A stretch of DNA of 64,000 bases, taken from positions 1,624,001 to 1,688,000 of the forward strand of contig JAQPZY010001498.1 of the NCBI GenBank assembly GCA_029931535.1, written 5' to 3'. The notes beneath the pieces were generated by a model, which made no database searches, was not told where the DNA came from, and worked only from the letters and a program-made list of their open reading frames with translations. How positions within the stretch are numbered: the first letter of the stretch is position 1; every line of letters starts with the position of its first letter. Shown here in pieces: positions 44,071 through 59,500 of the stretch. This stretch comes from Margaritifera margaritifera (taxonomy: Eukaryota > Mollusca > Bivalvia > Unionida > Margaritiferidae). Both the position numbers and the translations under genes were made by a program.

Positions 44071-44430
44071 CCAACCCTACCCCCAAAATGTAATTACAAA
44101 GATGAGAATAGCAAAATTAAGCAAGAGTATTAAGATTTTTTTCTTTAAAATATATCCATTACTTCCACAGCCGACTAAAATGAATACAAAAACATTATGT
44201 GTAAATCAACATGATACAAAAGTCACAATTGTGATAGAGACTGATGAAATCCAATGAAAACTCCATTATATATACTGAATAACACACTTTAAGTGACCAC
44301 ATTAAAGCTAACAGAGATGTATTATGTACAAGAAGTGCACCATCATCTGGCACGCTGTAAAAACTTTACACTTGGATTTAAAACCCACCCACCCAGACTG
44401 CCAGTTCCCACTTGTTCACATATTTGTTCT

Positions 44431-44560
44431 CTATGGGCTAGCATCATTAGCTGGTGAGGCACTCCTGTCATGGCTGCGCTCACGGCTCCTTGCATTGCTC
44501 CTATCTCTACTTCTGTCACGACTCTGGTCACGGCTCCTGCTGCGGGATCGTGTATGAGAC
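44431..44560 (-). CDS. SRSF7: SRSF7 terminal coding exon: RS domain, part 2
   Basis: The acceptor is aatccacag at 44561 and the stop TAG is at 44433-44431. It reads [20 protein letters not shown], then [22 protein letters not shown]. Asp-Arg-Ser units replace pure RS units in the second half. Confidence 0.87.
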
Positions 44561-47500
44561 CTGTGGATTAAGAAAAGTGAACTTGTGTAGGTCCATGTCA
44601 GGAATATGGCACATTTGAGACTTTTCTGAAACTCCATGATATTTAACATATGGTTTGTGAAACCAATGGCATGAGCCATTATCAGCAAGTGTGATTTTGC
44701 TGATGATCCAAACCATACATTTTCCAAACCTTTTTGGAATCCCTCCCATCAACACCCCATAACCCCATCACTCCTGTGATAATAAAGATTGTTCTTTAAC
44801 ATGAATGTCATATGCAAAACATCTTAGGAATAGCATTTGTTAGGAATTGGTTCCTTTTGAGGTATGTCATCTTTACAGTCTCTAGCTACAAGAAACTGTG
44901 TAAGAAATAGGACTTAAAAGTCAGGAAACCGACTATACATAAAAAAATGAATTAAAACTTAACAAAAAAAAAGCAAACATATACCATCTTTTGACACAAG
45001 TGAAATTGTAAATTACTAAAACATCACAAAACATAAAATAGCAATTGACAATCAAATTTTTTTTAAAAACTTAAAATCAAAGTACAAATTTCTCATGATT
45101 TTTTATGTCAAAAACTTTCAGATACTGAACATTTGTCATGTGCCAATTGATTTAAGGAATAATATTTTCCCCCATGAACGTATCTAACATAATCTTAAAA
45201 CAGAGTGAATACCTGCTGTTCTATTGGTTATTTCAAAGCTACTGTGCTTTCCCTTTTTCTGGAGCACTGGGCAATCTGTATCAATTACTAATCCCAACTG
45301 TAAACCCTAGCATATTTCTGAAGGCTGGATGTCTGTACTGGCTCTGTAGTTTCCTGGAGTTGCATGTAATTTTAGTCCTTTCACCCTCTTAATGAAACAA
45401 TTTCATCAGATAATTCAAGAAACCCGTTTAAATGGTTTTGATCGCCTACTTGAACAACACAAATCATCTGGAGATGACATATCCCCTGGTCCCCCACTTA
45501 TGTAAAGACTCGGACTGAAAGTACCCCATGGTCCAGTACTCTTCATTTATACAACATTTGTACTACACTTTGTTTCCATTGAAAAATAAAAATATTGAAT
45601 GCTGAAAATTCTAAGTATCAAAAGGCACCTCTATGCAACTTGCTTGACATGTGTACCATGTATGATTGAAAAACCTTGAACAACTTGAGTTATAGTCCTG
45701 AAATGAAAATGTTTTGCCGGGGACACAAAAGTGTGGTTAATGGATGGTTGGATGTCCAGACAGACAGACAGACAAAAACATTAAAAATATTGAAACTAAA
45801 GAATTATGAATAGCAATAGGGACATCTGAACCACTAGTCAAATACGTGTACCAAGATTCAAAGACATATCTTGAACAGTCTGAGAGTTATGCTCTGAAAA
45901 TGACGTTTATGGACAGGCAGACACATTATGGACTGACTGACAGACAACACTATATCCGCAATGAAAAAGAGTTAAGCTAAGTGCTGAATCCATAAAGTAC
46001 AATTTGTACGTCATTTAACTGAGCAGTTTGCAGAAAATTGTTCTACAGAATATGTGAACTGACATGTATGCTGTGTGTTACTTGAATATGTCAACTAAGT
46101 GGGATATAAATACAACAAACAGTTTCCTTTTTCACGAGGTAATCTTTATTATGATACAGAAAAGTACTACATTCATAAAATTCAATAATAATTTATCTTC
46201 AATTTGTTTTAAACAACCAATTATAGCTCCACAAGAATGACATGTCTGACCTTTCAAAGGGACAAGATCAGGGTCTAGACAACACGTACCCTGCTGGCAG
46301 GGTCTGGAGAAGTTATCTGGAGTGCACCCAGCATGCACCATACATAAATACCACTATTTCTCCAGTGGACTCAACCCTATCTATTCTTATGAAAGGTCAA
46401 GTGGACAGGTCTATCTTGTCGATCTACACCATTCATTACATTATGTCTGATCCCATCACAACAGCATACATCATACAAACCAGTATATGGTACAAAGATA
46501 AAATGATTCCTGTCATAATACATGCATTACACTATTTCCATATTCATCTTTGAACTTTCCATCTTATTTCGTCAGATAAAAATGAAGGAATGTTTTTTTT
46601 TATTGACTTGTAAACAAGAAAACCACAAACAGCAAGCAGTGCTGCCAGATTGCAAAGCAGTCTGGGAAACGAGTGTAACACAAAACTTAATTCAACTCCT
46701 TGCAGCATAACATGCCAGCCAAATTGACCTACTTTGGTCTGAACAGGATTTGATTCTCATAATGCATCTTCATAACAAGTTACAGGACTCTGGGCAACGG
46801 AAAACCATCACACATGCAGACATCAAATCAGGCAATTGGGGAAAAAGCTGACAACTGAAACAACAGTCCAAATCCCTTTTTAAATAGAAGACTAGCAAAA
46901 GTTTTCATGACCAAAAAAGCTGCAATCAGACAAATAGCTGAAATTTGTCAAGTCTGTAAATACCAGTTGAGCAAAAAATATAGGTCACTGTGACTTAATC
47001 GTCTGAATAGTGTAGTACTCCCAATGGCATATCTACATATCAAGTAACATGGCTGTGGGCAAAGTTAACAGCAAAGCTGAGCAAAAAGAAACTCAAACCC
47101 AATTGCTGATGCAGGTAAGATGTACAGACTGATGCACAGACATCATCAACCCTTCGCCTGGCACTGCTTTGCTATTTGGCCAAAAAGAACCCAAGACTTC
47201 ATAAACAATCCACTTATAAGCATTTCAGAATCAAAATTTGTGCTCAAGGCATTTCGTGACCACGGGGTCGAATCTCAGTCCATCCAGTCCATCTGATGTT
47301 ATGGAGCTGAAATGGAAAATGCGTCTCAAACTCAAAGTTTTAAGATAAGGAGAAGTAAACACTCTACTAATATACACATATATTACATTGTATTTTTTAT
47401 AAACAGATGAATTTCAGTTATAAGACTAAACAAGGTGTCTAGTTGTAAACATGAATCCCCTTGACGACTACAGCAAATTTGGAGTAGCTGACAATATACA

Positions 47501-50500
47501 GACTGGTATGAAGGACTGATGCAGAAGCAATTATGGCAGCTAAGAGCGAGACATGCCATGACAGCCGATTCAGCCTAGGATTCGAATGTGTTATCCACTG
47601 GATGCAAGTCAAAACAAATGATTAGGCCACCCTGTGCAGGAAGGAAAGATTACTGCAATATACTACTCTTTAAGAGGCATAACAAATCAAAGTTTCATCA
47701 GTGTAGGGTCAAAACAAAGTTTGATTAGCCTAGACTAAATGGGGTTAAAGATATAGAGGATGCAGCAATACAATAGTCCCTAGTGGGCCTGATATCACTA
47801 ACCTGGCAATAACCGGAGTTGACCATTTCACTAAGCAGGCTTATGTAGTATTGTAAGAACACAATCTATGTAAACCATCTCCCAGACTTGATATCATGTT
47901 GATTTTACCTATTTTCCTATACCCTGATAAAAAATCTTTCTAAAGATAAAGGCATAATCAATTTGCACAGCCTCTTGCTCATATTTGAAGTCATCCAAGA
48001 TTTTGATGATATAAACTCATTTACCAAGTTTTATAGAAACTGGATGAGAACTATAGTCTCTAGATCTATAGAGGTAACAAACTTGGCCAATCAGATGCAA
48101 GGAATCTCATTAATATGCACAGATATCACTTATTATAGATCTTGTCTATGACAATGACAATACAAGCTTAAGGTGGAGCAAAATCAGAATGGAATTTGGT
48201 CTCCAGAGTGATATCAAGCTTAGCCAATCAAATACATTATTACCTCATTAATATGCAAGATCTTGCTCATAATCAAACTCATCCAACATCCTGATAATAT
48301 AAGACTATTTAAAAAGTTTGTTCAAAATCTGATAAGAAATTGAGCTGCTAGATTGTTGACAAACTCGGCCATTCAGATGCAAGGTCAAATCTTTAATATG
48401 CATGAATTTCACTCATAATCATACTCAAGATCTTGATGACAAGGGCCTATTTATCAAGTTTCATCAAAATCCTATTAAAATGTACAGTGTCTAAAGTAGT
48501 AACAAAAATCTTTGTATCAGATGCAAGATCACCTCACAAGTATGCATAGGTCTCGCTCATAAAACTCATCCAACATCTCGACAATATTAGCCTATTTAAC
48601 AAGTTGGATTAAAATCCCTCAGAAATAGTCTCGTGTGGTTAGAAGCTCAGCCAATCATAAGCAAGATCACCTCATTAATGTGTAGATTTTGTTGATTCTG
48701 CTCATAATAAACACATTACAAGTCTTTATGATATTTACTAAGTTTGATAAAAATATGATCAGAAATGGAGTCACTAAAGTGTCGAGAATCTCCACATGCA
48801 AGATGCAAAATCACCTCATTAATATGCATGTATCTTGCTAATAATTGTACTTATCCAAGATCTTAATGATTTACCGAGTTTGCTCACAATTTTAGAAATA
48901 CAGTCTATAGTGTTAACAAGCTCACCCAATTAACATGCATGGATCCTGTGCATCATTGAATTCATACGAGACCTTAATCATATAAGCTATATTTGAAGTT
49001 TGATAAACCCTTCAATATAGCTTCCAGAGTGAAAACAAACTCAGCTATCAGATGCAAGATCACCTCATAAATATGCATGGATCCCACTTACAAATGAAAC
49101 TGTCCAAGATCTTGATGATATGTAGGCATAGTCTATTCAAAATTGGATCCAAAACACAACTTTCAGAGTAGTAACAAGCTCAGCCAATCACATGCAAGTT
49201 CACCTCATTAATATGCATGGACCTTGCTCATCGTCGAACTAGTCCAAGATCTTAAAGATACAAGCCCACATTCCAAGTTTGATCAAAATCATGAGACTTC
49301 CAGGGTGGTAATAATCTCAGCCAATCCGATGCAAGATCACTTCATTAATATGCATGAATCTCACTTGTTACTGAAATTGTCCAAGATCTTAATGATATAA
49401 GCAAATACTTCTTGCTTTATCAAAATTAGATCATAAAAATATGGCTTCCTAAGCAGTAAGAAGTTCAAACAATCACATGCAAGACTGTATCATTAAAATA
49501 TGCATACATCTTGCTCATTATCGAACTTGTCCAAGATATTGATGATAAAAAGCATCTATTCCAAGTTTGATCAAAATAAGATCAGAAATACAGCCTCCAC
49601 AGCGGTAACAAGCTCAGCTTATCTGATGCACAATCACCTCATTAATATGCATGGAGCTCGCTCTTTACTGAACCCATCTAAGATATTTTGACAATTCAAA
49701 CCTGTATTTGAAGTCTGATACAAGTTGGATCAAAAATATGGCTTCCAGAGTGGAAACAATCTCAGCCAATCAAATGCAAGATCACCTCATTTGTTTCCGT
49801 GAATCTTGCTCATTGCCGAACTCATTCAAGATGTTAATGATATAAGCATATATTCTAAGTTTGATCAAAATCGAATCAGAAATGCGGCATCCAGAGTGAT
49901 AAAGGCATATATTCCAAGTTTTATCAAAATCAGATCAGAAACATGGCCTCTAGAGTGGTAACAGGCTCAGCCAATCAGATGATAAATCACCTCATTAGTA
50001 TGCGTTGATCTCTCATTTTTTAACTCTTCCAAGACTTTAATAATATTATCATATATTCTAAATTCAGTCAGATTTCGATCCCAAATGTGGCTCCCAGAGT
50101 GGTAACAAGCTCAGCAAATCTGATGCAAAATTACATCATTAATATGAGTAGATCTTCCACTTTATCAAACCCATCCAAGATCTTGACAATATCAAACCTG
50201 TTCAAAATGTTGATGATACTAGCCTATATATTCCAAGTCTGATAAAAACTGGATCAGAAATGTGTCCTCCAGAGTGATAACAAGCTCAACCAATCAGATG
50301 CAAGGTTACCTTACTGGTATGTGTGAATCTCTCATTAATCAAACTTGTCGAAGATCTTAATGATATACACATATATTTCTAGTTTGATCAAAACTGGATC
50401 AGAAATATGGCCACCAGATTGGAAATAAGGTTAACCAATGAAATGCAAGAGTACCGCATTAATTTGCATAGATCTTGCTCATTATCGAACTCGCCAAGAT

Positions 50501-53500
50501 TTTGACAACATGAACGCATATTCCAAGCATGACTGAAATAGAATCCGAAATATGGACTCCAAAGTTCACAAGCAATTGTTGACGAAGGACGATGCACAAC
50601 AGACACAGGGCTATTATCATAAGCTCTCTCGACTTTACACTGAGGTGAACCAACAAAATGGGAAGAAGAAAAAATAAAAAAATATGTCCTAGTTGACCCT
50701 ACGGCCCATATTGTAAAAAGTTCATTAAAATATAGAGATTTCAAAAACTGTAACTAAACTGTGCCCTAGATACTGACCCCATGGCCCCACCCAGAGATTT
50801 AACCCAGGGGTAGAAGTAGTAAAATTTAGAAGGTCAGTGTGTGATGATGTTCTATTCCAAACATAAAGTGAACTGATTAGGAAAATACAAGTGAAGAAAC
50901 TGTAACCAATGTACCAAGAGAAGGAGAGTACATGATATTATATTCCAAATATGATGTGAACTGCACAAGGGGCTACTGAGATACAAATGCTGGAAAAAAA
51001 CTGTAACCAAAGCTGTCCACAAACACACTTACATACAGACAACCCAAAAGTTGTATGCCCCCTCCCCCCAATCTCGGATATAAAAATATATTAAAGGTGT
51101 AAGAAATGAATAGCTGATAATATCCAAGTCACTCAAGTGTGCATATTTTTGGTATAGTTTACTCTTGCAGAGATGCATCCAAGTGCCAATTTTCAGAGGT
51201 GTGGGTGAAATGGGGTCAAAGATATTGATGGTGTAATGAACAAATGTTTAACAACGATAACAAAGGCAAATTTTGATAAGCCATCTGGCACATGTGTAGT
51301 AAATACATAGTCCAAGGAAAAAAAGAAGAAAAAAGAGGAAGATATTCCGTATCTTGGCTATGACTAAAGAATCAGACTGGGATCATGTTCTTTTCAATTC
51401 TGACCTTCCAATTAGTATTGGAGGGAATAATTAGATTCAACTGTAGACTAGGAGTTCTGGGAAAGCAAAGCAATGCAATAGTAGCATATACTGTATTACT
51501 GCTTTTAAAACACAAACAAATGAATGGGCAAAATGTTACATCCCCTCTCAACTTTGTTAGTGAGTGGACAAAAAAAGATGGAAAGTAACCGAGATGAATG
51601 TGGAGAGTTTATATTATGATGCATGTTCTTGTCATCTATTAATGTTGATTAAAAAGGCAAACATCCAACCTCATTGAGGTATCAATGATGTAAATCTTTG
51701 TACCAAGTGAGTTGATCTAAATTCATGCAGGCTGTCTAAAGTTACAGAGTAGAATAAAACAATGGAATTATTGGCATTAACACAGACATAAAAAATGAGA
51801 ACAAAAGCAACATTAAATGTGATCTCCACAGAAAAAATAGACAGAATGTACAAAGGATCATAGTGCAGCAACCCCCGGTACTGCTGGGGGGAGGGGGCCA
51901 AAATTCACATCAAACAATTAAGTTTTGCAGCGGCGGGGGTGGGGCAGCCAGAATTTCTTACTACACTACAGCAATGAAAACTCTTTCTTTTTTTACACCA
52001 ACACAAATTGTATGGAATGGTATGTTTTGTCTGCTCCATGGGTGCATTATCCAAAATCTAACATAGTCACTGGGGCAAGAATTAGATTGGTGATTGTTAA
52101 ACTGTGGACCAAAAAGTTAAAAATACAGAAAAATTTGAACAACTGCTTTAATGGCTTGAAAATTTAATCAGGCCATCTACATACACCACTCTCTCATTTT
52201 ATCATGCCCAGATAACTCGCAAACCCGCTTTTGACATGGGGGCAAGTGTGGATCCAAATTTTTCTTGCAGAAAATACCCCCAAAATAGGTCCCTATTTGC
52301 TGAACACGAATAAAATCATGATCAAAATTGGTAAATGAAACCTTGATATATGTCTCGTTTTATCTTCGAAAATGGCAGTTAGTGCCCAGAATTTTGTGAT
52401 CAACACCATAAAATTCTCAACCTTTTTGTTATATTTTCTTGTTAACAAAATGATTATCAATACACTGTAATTAACATTATACAAAAAACTATCAATCAAT
52501 GAAAATCTTGGTAATGCCTACTGGTGGCAACACATCGTTTCTTGAAATGAGTGTCCATCTTTTTAAAACAAAATAATTGTGTAGTTCTGAATTAACAATA
52601 ACACTAGAATGTATCCACATTCACATGCAAAAAGCAGTGACATTATACACAAGGTTTTTGCTGGTACACATGTGTACTGAAACGTCTTGGAGTAATGTTT
52701 TTACTGATTGGTTATCTTGAACATAATGGTAATTTATACAGAAAAGCCCAGTTCATTAGAAAAAAAAAGCTATGTATTAACAATTATTCCCAACGAGATT
52801 ATAAAACGAGTCTTCAACCATTTACCCCCCAACAGCATCCAATTTCTCTCTTCTCACTGCTGACGTCCATCCATTTCTGAATTTTTCAGAGGCACCTTGC
52901 TTATGCTGCAGTGTATGTTTTTGGACCCAATTGTACACGAGTTTGGTGTATGCATACAAATATGCGCCTGTCTATCTCGAGGGGTTGTTGCTTAATCATG
53001 CGAACAATGTATTCATCCCAAAAAGATTGTACAAAATAAGTATAAAAAAAATTGAAGAGTACCGTGAATGGCACTTAATATGCCTGCTCCATGTTTAATA
53101 GTCCTCCATGTAGATAACTGAAATGTTGGTGCAAACACTACTTTTCTCCTTTCAGTCAGTGACTTTGATCTTTGATCTTTTGAACCCAAATTACATGGGC
53201 TTTTTCCTTACCCAAAGTACAAGTCATCCACAAAGTTTGGTCCAGTTTGTGATGTAGAACTAATGTTATTGTGCAGCAACCATTTTTCTTCTTTCAGTCA
53301 CAATGAAATTGGCCTTTGACCTTTTGACCTCAAAATCAATAGCTTTCTTCCTTACCCAAAGTGCAAGCCACACACAAAGTTTGGTAAACGGAGATGGAGA
53401 AATAAAGTTATTGTGCAGAAACCATTTTTATTCTTGCAATCAGTTAAAATGACCTTTGACCTTTCAAGTTGAATTCACTAGAATTCTTCCTTATCCAAGT

Positions 53501-56500
53501 CCAAGCCATCTACAAAGTTGGTTAAGTGTAGATGGAGAACTTCAGTTACTATGCAGAAACAATTTTTCTTATTTCAGTGACTCTGACCTCCTGATGCCAA
53601 AATCGATAGTGTTCTTCCTTAACCCAAGTGCAATGTATGTATATAGTAGTGCTTTACAGCACCTCAGCTGAAAAGTGGCAATGTAGTGCCAACAAAATGT
53701 TATGTTCCAAAAATAACCAAAGTGCAAGCCATCCACAAAGTTTTGTAACTGTTGATGGTGGAGAACAAGTTATTGAGCTGAAACCATTTTTCTTCTAAAT
53801 TGGTGAGACAGACAGACATCAGCATAACATAATACACTCCACATTATAGCAGGCATATAAAAATTGCTATAATGGCCTGGAAATCTAATCTGGCCATCTA
53901 CATATGAAAAGAAACAGACAATGTATTCGTCTACCTCAAATGGTTTTTGCTTAATTGAGTTAACAAGGTTTCCATAAAATAGTCTGTGTCTCAAATAGTT
54001 AAAAAAATGTCTATTAAAAAAAGCAAAAATCTAATCTTGTTAGCTACAAATTAATACAAATATGCCAGCAATTTCTTATTAGTATATGTTGGCTGGTTTT
54101 TGCTTCTCGGGACAGATGGACATACAGATGTATGTATATATATGGATGTACATGACCAAATTAAGATGACCTGCTGCAAGCAACTGGGGTATAAAAATAG
54201 GTAACTTTGACCTACATGCACTTCAAAGTTGTCAAAACTGGTCCTTAAAATGAATACGCTTACAGAGGCCAATGTCGCTGGCGCATGGCCTATAGAATTT
54301 GCTAGCACTGCATTGTAAATAGATCATACCAATACCCTTGTTTCAGGACCATGTGTTGCACATGCACTTTCATAGATGATTGCTATGCACACCTAATGGC
54401 ATGCACTGTACCTGTTTACATTCCAAAATGGAATTGTCAAGTCAGTTTGTTAACATTCTTTTATGTGTGGACCCATAATTTGACTCTTGCTGCCACAACA
54501 TCAACACCATCAGAAAATTAATACCAATGTCTTACCTATGCTTTAATGGATAGACAAAAACATTTAATAAATTTTAAAACACCAGAGGATAATATTTATA
54601 TTATGGATTGACATCCTACCTATAGCCAGGTCTTGAGGAGTGTGTTCTGGATCGGCTCCTGCTACGAGACAAACTCCTGTTGTACGATCGCGACCCTGAG
54701 CGGGATCTTGACCTGGGGAATATAATGAACATTTTATACGTGGAACTGGATCCTCTTCCTGCCCATCAGCTTTTGGCAACAACATTTGTTCACCACCCTG
54801 CAACTTTTCCGTGGTCAGACTCGCATTCAACCACAACCAGAAGGTTTAGTCAATTTTGACAGGTTTTCTCTGCATAATACTCGTTGTATAACAGTAACAA
54901 TTTAATTAGTAAAAGTGACTTTTCTCTATGCATACATTTCTCTTTCCAAAGGCAAAAATGGGCTGGCAATGCATTCATCAATACTTGTGTTCTGAAAAAA
55001 AAGCTGAAGCAGTATTTGCTACCCTTAATTGGCCCAGACTTGCATTTTCATATACCAGAACTTTCACCTGTACCATAATTACAGTACAATTACATTTGTA
55101 CTCGCTTTAGGTGGTCAAGTGTTTCTGACAGTAAATAAATGAAATTTTAAAAGAATACAGTCAAGCATAAGCATTGTAATATCAGAATACTGGGCATTTT
55201 ACCTGAAAGTGTTTGCTGAAATGAGACAGCTCACCTGCATCATGTTTGGTTCCACATAAAAGCACCAAGTCACTCATGCATGAAAAAGGGATCATTCTCA
55301 AGCAATTCTCCAGCTGGGTAGAAATAGAAGGGCACTCACCTCCCTCCCCATTTCCCCCACCCCAGTGCTTTCTCCTCTGTCCTTTTTACCCCCAAAAAAC
55401 CACCACCACCCATTCTGTCGATCCGAGAGCCCTCCATTCTGCCTATTTGCAGATCTAATGTCATCTTAGAACCGTGTTGTTTTTCTTTTTAATTCACATC
55501 TTATGTTGCTTTAATATAGGACTTTGTATTTCATTTTTTCTTCCTAATTGTTTAAGTTCAATATTTCTTCATCAGACATTAAGTTTTAATTATTGAACAA
55601 AGCTAGATTTGTGTTTGTAAAACACTGCTGACCAAAAGTTCTAATTCCACAAATAGCATGAAAATAAAATCATGAGATCTACATATGCATAAAGACATGC
55701 ATACCAAATTTCATTTGTCTTTCTCAAGCTATTTTTGCCTAATGATGCTAACAGGGTTTTTGTCACAGAAGTCCAAAAAACAAATTAACATGCAAAAAAC
55801 CACCCACAAAAAACTGCTATAATGACCTGAAAATCCACGTCAGGGCATCTATATATCAATACAAAAATGCCTACCAAACATCACGTTTGGTTTTTGCTTT
55901 ATTGCCCCAACAAGGTTTTTTTGTCACCAAAAATCCAAGTCCAAAAAGCTCATAGATGTTAAAAATTGCTGTAATGGCCTGAAAATCTAATATGGTCATC
56001 TACATATGGATACTAATATGCCCCAAATTTCATTGGTTGATGTTAAAGTGGGGTTTTTTGTGTGTACATTCTTGCTAATAGGCTTCTCTGGATGGATGGA
56101 CTTGTGTATGGACAGATGAACATGACAAAATCGATATGACCCGCTGCAAGGAGTGGAGGCATAAGAATGCCTATATGATCCCAAAAATGTGCCACAATCA
56201 TAAAAGGTGCAAGTCTTACCTCTCCTCTTTGAAAAGCAGTTAAGACACTTGAGAATGATGCAAATAATTTGTACCCAAGTTTCAAGCAAGGCATGTAACA
56301 TGAAGTTTTTTTAACTAGCTTACTATAATTTCCATCACTATATTAATTTACTTTTGTCGTTTTACGAAAAAATGACATTTTTATTGGAAGTCAATTTCAT
56401 GGATTGGATAGGGTCCCTATGTTTCAACAAAATGATCATTGCTAGTAGCCTTTAAATGTATGGTTTGTAGTAGCCATAGAATTCACAAATATTGTACTTC

Positions 56501-59500
56501 ACAAAATATACCGATTTCACAGCAGTTCTGACTCCACTGCTTGCAACAGGGGCACTTTGATTTGGTCATGTCCAGCCCTGTCCATCCCAAGAAGTTTGTT
56601 ACAAGTTTGCACTAAAAACACTCAATGCTGATAAATAAAATTTGTAGGCGTATTTGTATCCATATGAAAATGATCTGATTAGAGTTTCAGGCCATTACAG
56701 CAATTTTCACAATTTAAAAAAAACACATTTTTGACATTTTTCGTTTTTTTTTTTTTTTTTACCATATCCTTGTGAACACAATTAAAGTATCCAAGTAATG
56801 AGAATACTAACGGCTAAGAGGGTTAGGAAAATATGGTTCATTAAACAGGATCAAAGGGATGAACATAAATTGTGAAATACTGAGTCATGTTGATTTTCAT
56901 CATAAGTAAATACCACTATCCCTCTAAGAACATCAAATCTGAATTTTAAATGTCTGTCTTTTCTTCCCAATATCTCTTAACAAAGAACTAATTATAAAAT
57001 TAATTGTAAAAAATGTTAATAAGAAATATTTCAGCAATTACCTCTCATGAGAATTTTTTGTAAAATGATTCTACATAGGTGTCAAACAATATCATCGAAG
57101 GTAATCACTGAATATAATCATTTCCTTTTAGAATTAAAATTATATTAGTCCCTTTACATATCTAGACTTGCTTTTTCAAGGCCAACAGAGCTAAATATAG
57201 AAAAGAATCTATTATTAGAAATAGAAACTATTTGAGATAATGGGGGGGGGGGGGGGGGGTAGACAGCAAGCCGAAAACAACTTGAGATAGGCAAATTAAA
57301 TCTGGTTTGCATATTTGACTTTGTACATACCATATATACTCACTTATAAGTTTATAAGTTGAAGTTTTCATTGAAAATTCAATTCAATCAGAGTAGGGGT
57401 CAACTTATAAGCGCAACATACTATTTATTTTTTTCATATAAATCCTGGGGTAATGTTGGGAACTTGAGATGTTTACAGTACATAAAAATACTGTCAATTC
57501 AATTAGTTTTACGTTTTCATGCCACTATTCCCATTCTGAAATACATATATGGTATGCAGTTTTTATCCATTTCATGACTGTATTCATTACACAATATTTG
57601 TATCTACAGTTATTTGGATTTTAATAATTTGAAAATATTACAAGTAAATTAAATACGACCTACTGCAAAGGGAAGTATCCATCAATGTTGTTTACCATGG
57701 GTGTTCATTAGCAAGCATATTGCTTCCATTTCGTGCAAGTCCGAACCACCTGAACTTGCATTAATATTTGTGTTTTGCTGTATAAACACTGTGTTTGATG
57801 CAACAAAAGTTTTGATTTATCTATCCATCTATCTATCCAGTTTGGCTTCTTTATTTTTCCAGAGTGCAACTCTGACTCACTGACGACAAGTCATCCCTTC
57901 AGACAAATCTGACTTGCAAAATACAACCCGAATTATTGGAGGCTCTAAGAGAAATTGGCTTTTTGCAGCCCTAAAAAACAAAACAAAAAAAAAAACGGGG
58001 GGGGGGGGGGGGGGGGGGCCCCCCAACTTATAGTCCAATCGACTTGTAATTGAGTACATACGGTAGATGGCCTGATTAGATTCTAATACTATAGCCATTT
58101 TCAATATTTTTTTAAAAAAAGTTTTTAATTTTGGGGTCTGCAGTGTTTCACAAACCAAAATTGTGTTGCACCAAGTTTTTAATGGAGACCTAAAATATAC
58201 TGATAGTTAAGCATTAGCTTTTCTGCACCTGGAACTGATGCGCTGAAATTGGCAAATCTGAATCTGATGTGTGTGCGACATGCTCCCAATTTTATTTAAA
58301 TCTGATGACCTTAAATTACTTAATGTCTACAAAGCATGTAAAGTAATCTAACACACAGTACTTCCGGCTCTGGAAAAAATAATGCCATATCATGAGCTCA
58401 TTTTACAAGTAAAGTACTATTTTCCACTTCAAAAGCAACAATGTACAATAGACCCTGAAGAAAACATTCTTTTATGTTTAAAACAAGAGTTTCTTGAATA
58501 GCACATTATAAGCCCCCACACTGTGTTTAAGGGTCCTTTATGCTGACACTAGGGCATGATTGACCCGGAAGATTATTGAATGGGTTTCAATGACCCAGAC
58601 TTTTGGTCCAGGTGTGTGGTCTTGAATTAAACTTACTGTGCAGAAACAATTGTTTGCTTATTAGATGTGCCATGACTCTGATCTATGACCTTTAGACCAC
58701 AGAATATATAGGCTTCTTTATTATGCCAAGTGCAAGCTATCCACAATGTCTGGTCAAGGAGCTTACTCTAGGAATAAAAGCTATTGTGCACGATGCATTT
58801 TTCTTTGAACTACAATGACCATGACTTTGACCTTTTAACCCCAAAATCAACAGGCCTATTCATACCACAAGTTTAAGCATAACAAATATTCATCAAGGTA
58901 CATGGTCTGTAACTCAAGTTATTATGTAAAAAAACATTTTTCTTCTTTCGGTTACAGTGACCTACGTTTCTGACCTTTTGATCCCAAAATCAGTAAGCTT
59001 TTTCTTACCCAATGTATACATGTTTCGAAAAATATTAGTGAAGGTACATGGTTGAAAATTAAAATTTGTGTTAAAACCATTTTTTTCTTTCAATCTGTGA
59101 CCTTGCCCTTTGACCTTTTGACCCCAATATCAATAGATTTCTTCCGTACCTCAAGTGCAAGATCTCCACAAAGCCTGCTCCAAGCCCAAGTTTCACTAAA
59201 TTTCTCAAAAGTTTTCCTCAAATTTAAATTTTGCATGATCTTGCTTATCTTACTTCTGATAATACTGGGATTTATGTGAAAGGTAGTTATAACACAAAGG
59301 ATTAAAAGTAAATCATTAGTTTTAAAATTGTACAACTGGGAGTCCACAAATTCTTGAAAAACAAGCAGAGGTATTCCTCCATTTTTCCTCCAAGATGAAT
59401 TTTTTCTTCTTCAGCAGTATGCAGGACATTATGACTGTATTTTAATCCTTGAAGGCCTCCCAATTTTCTGTGGAAAAACCCCCATCCTCAGTAAGAAAGA

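Noticed and set aside
46132..46341. Alternative SRSF7 exon with CHSCG motif
   Set aside because: A donor-like site exists, but no acceptor or RS-type content was found.
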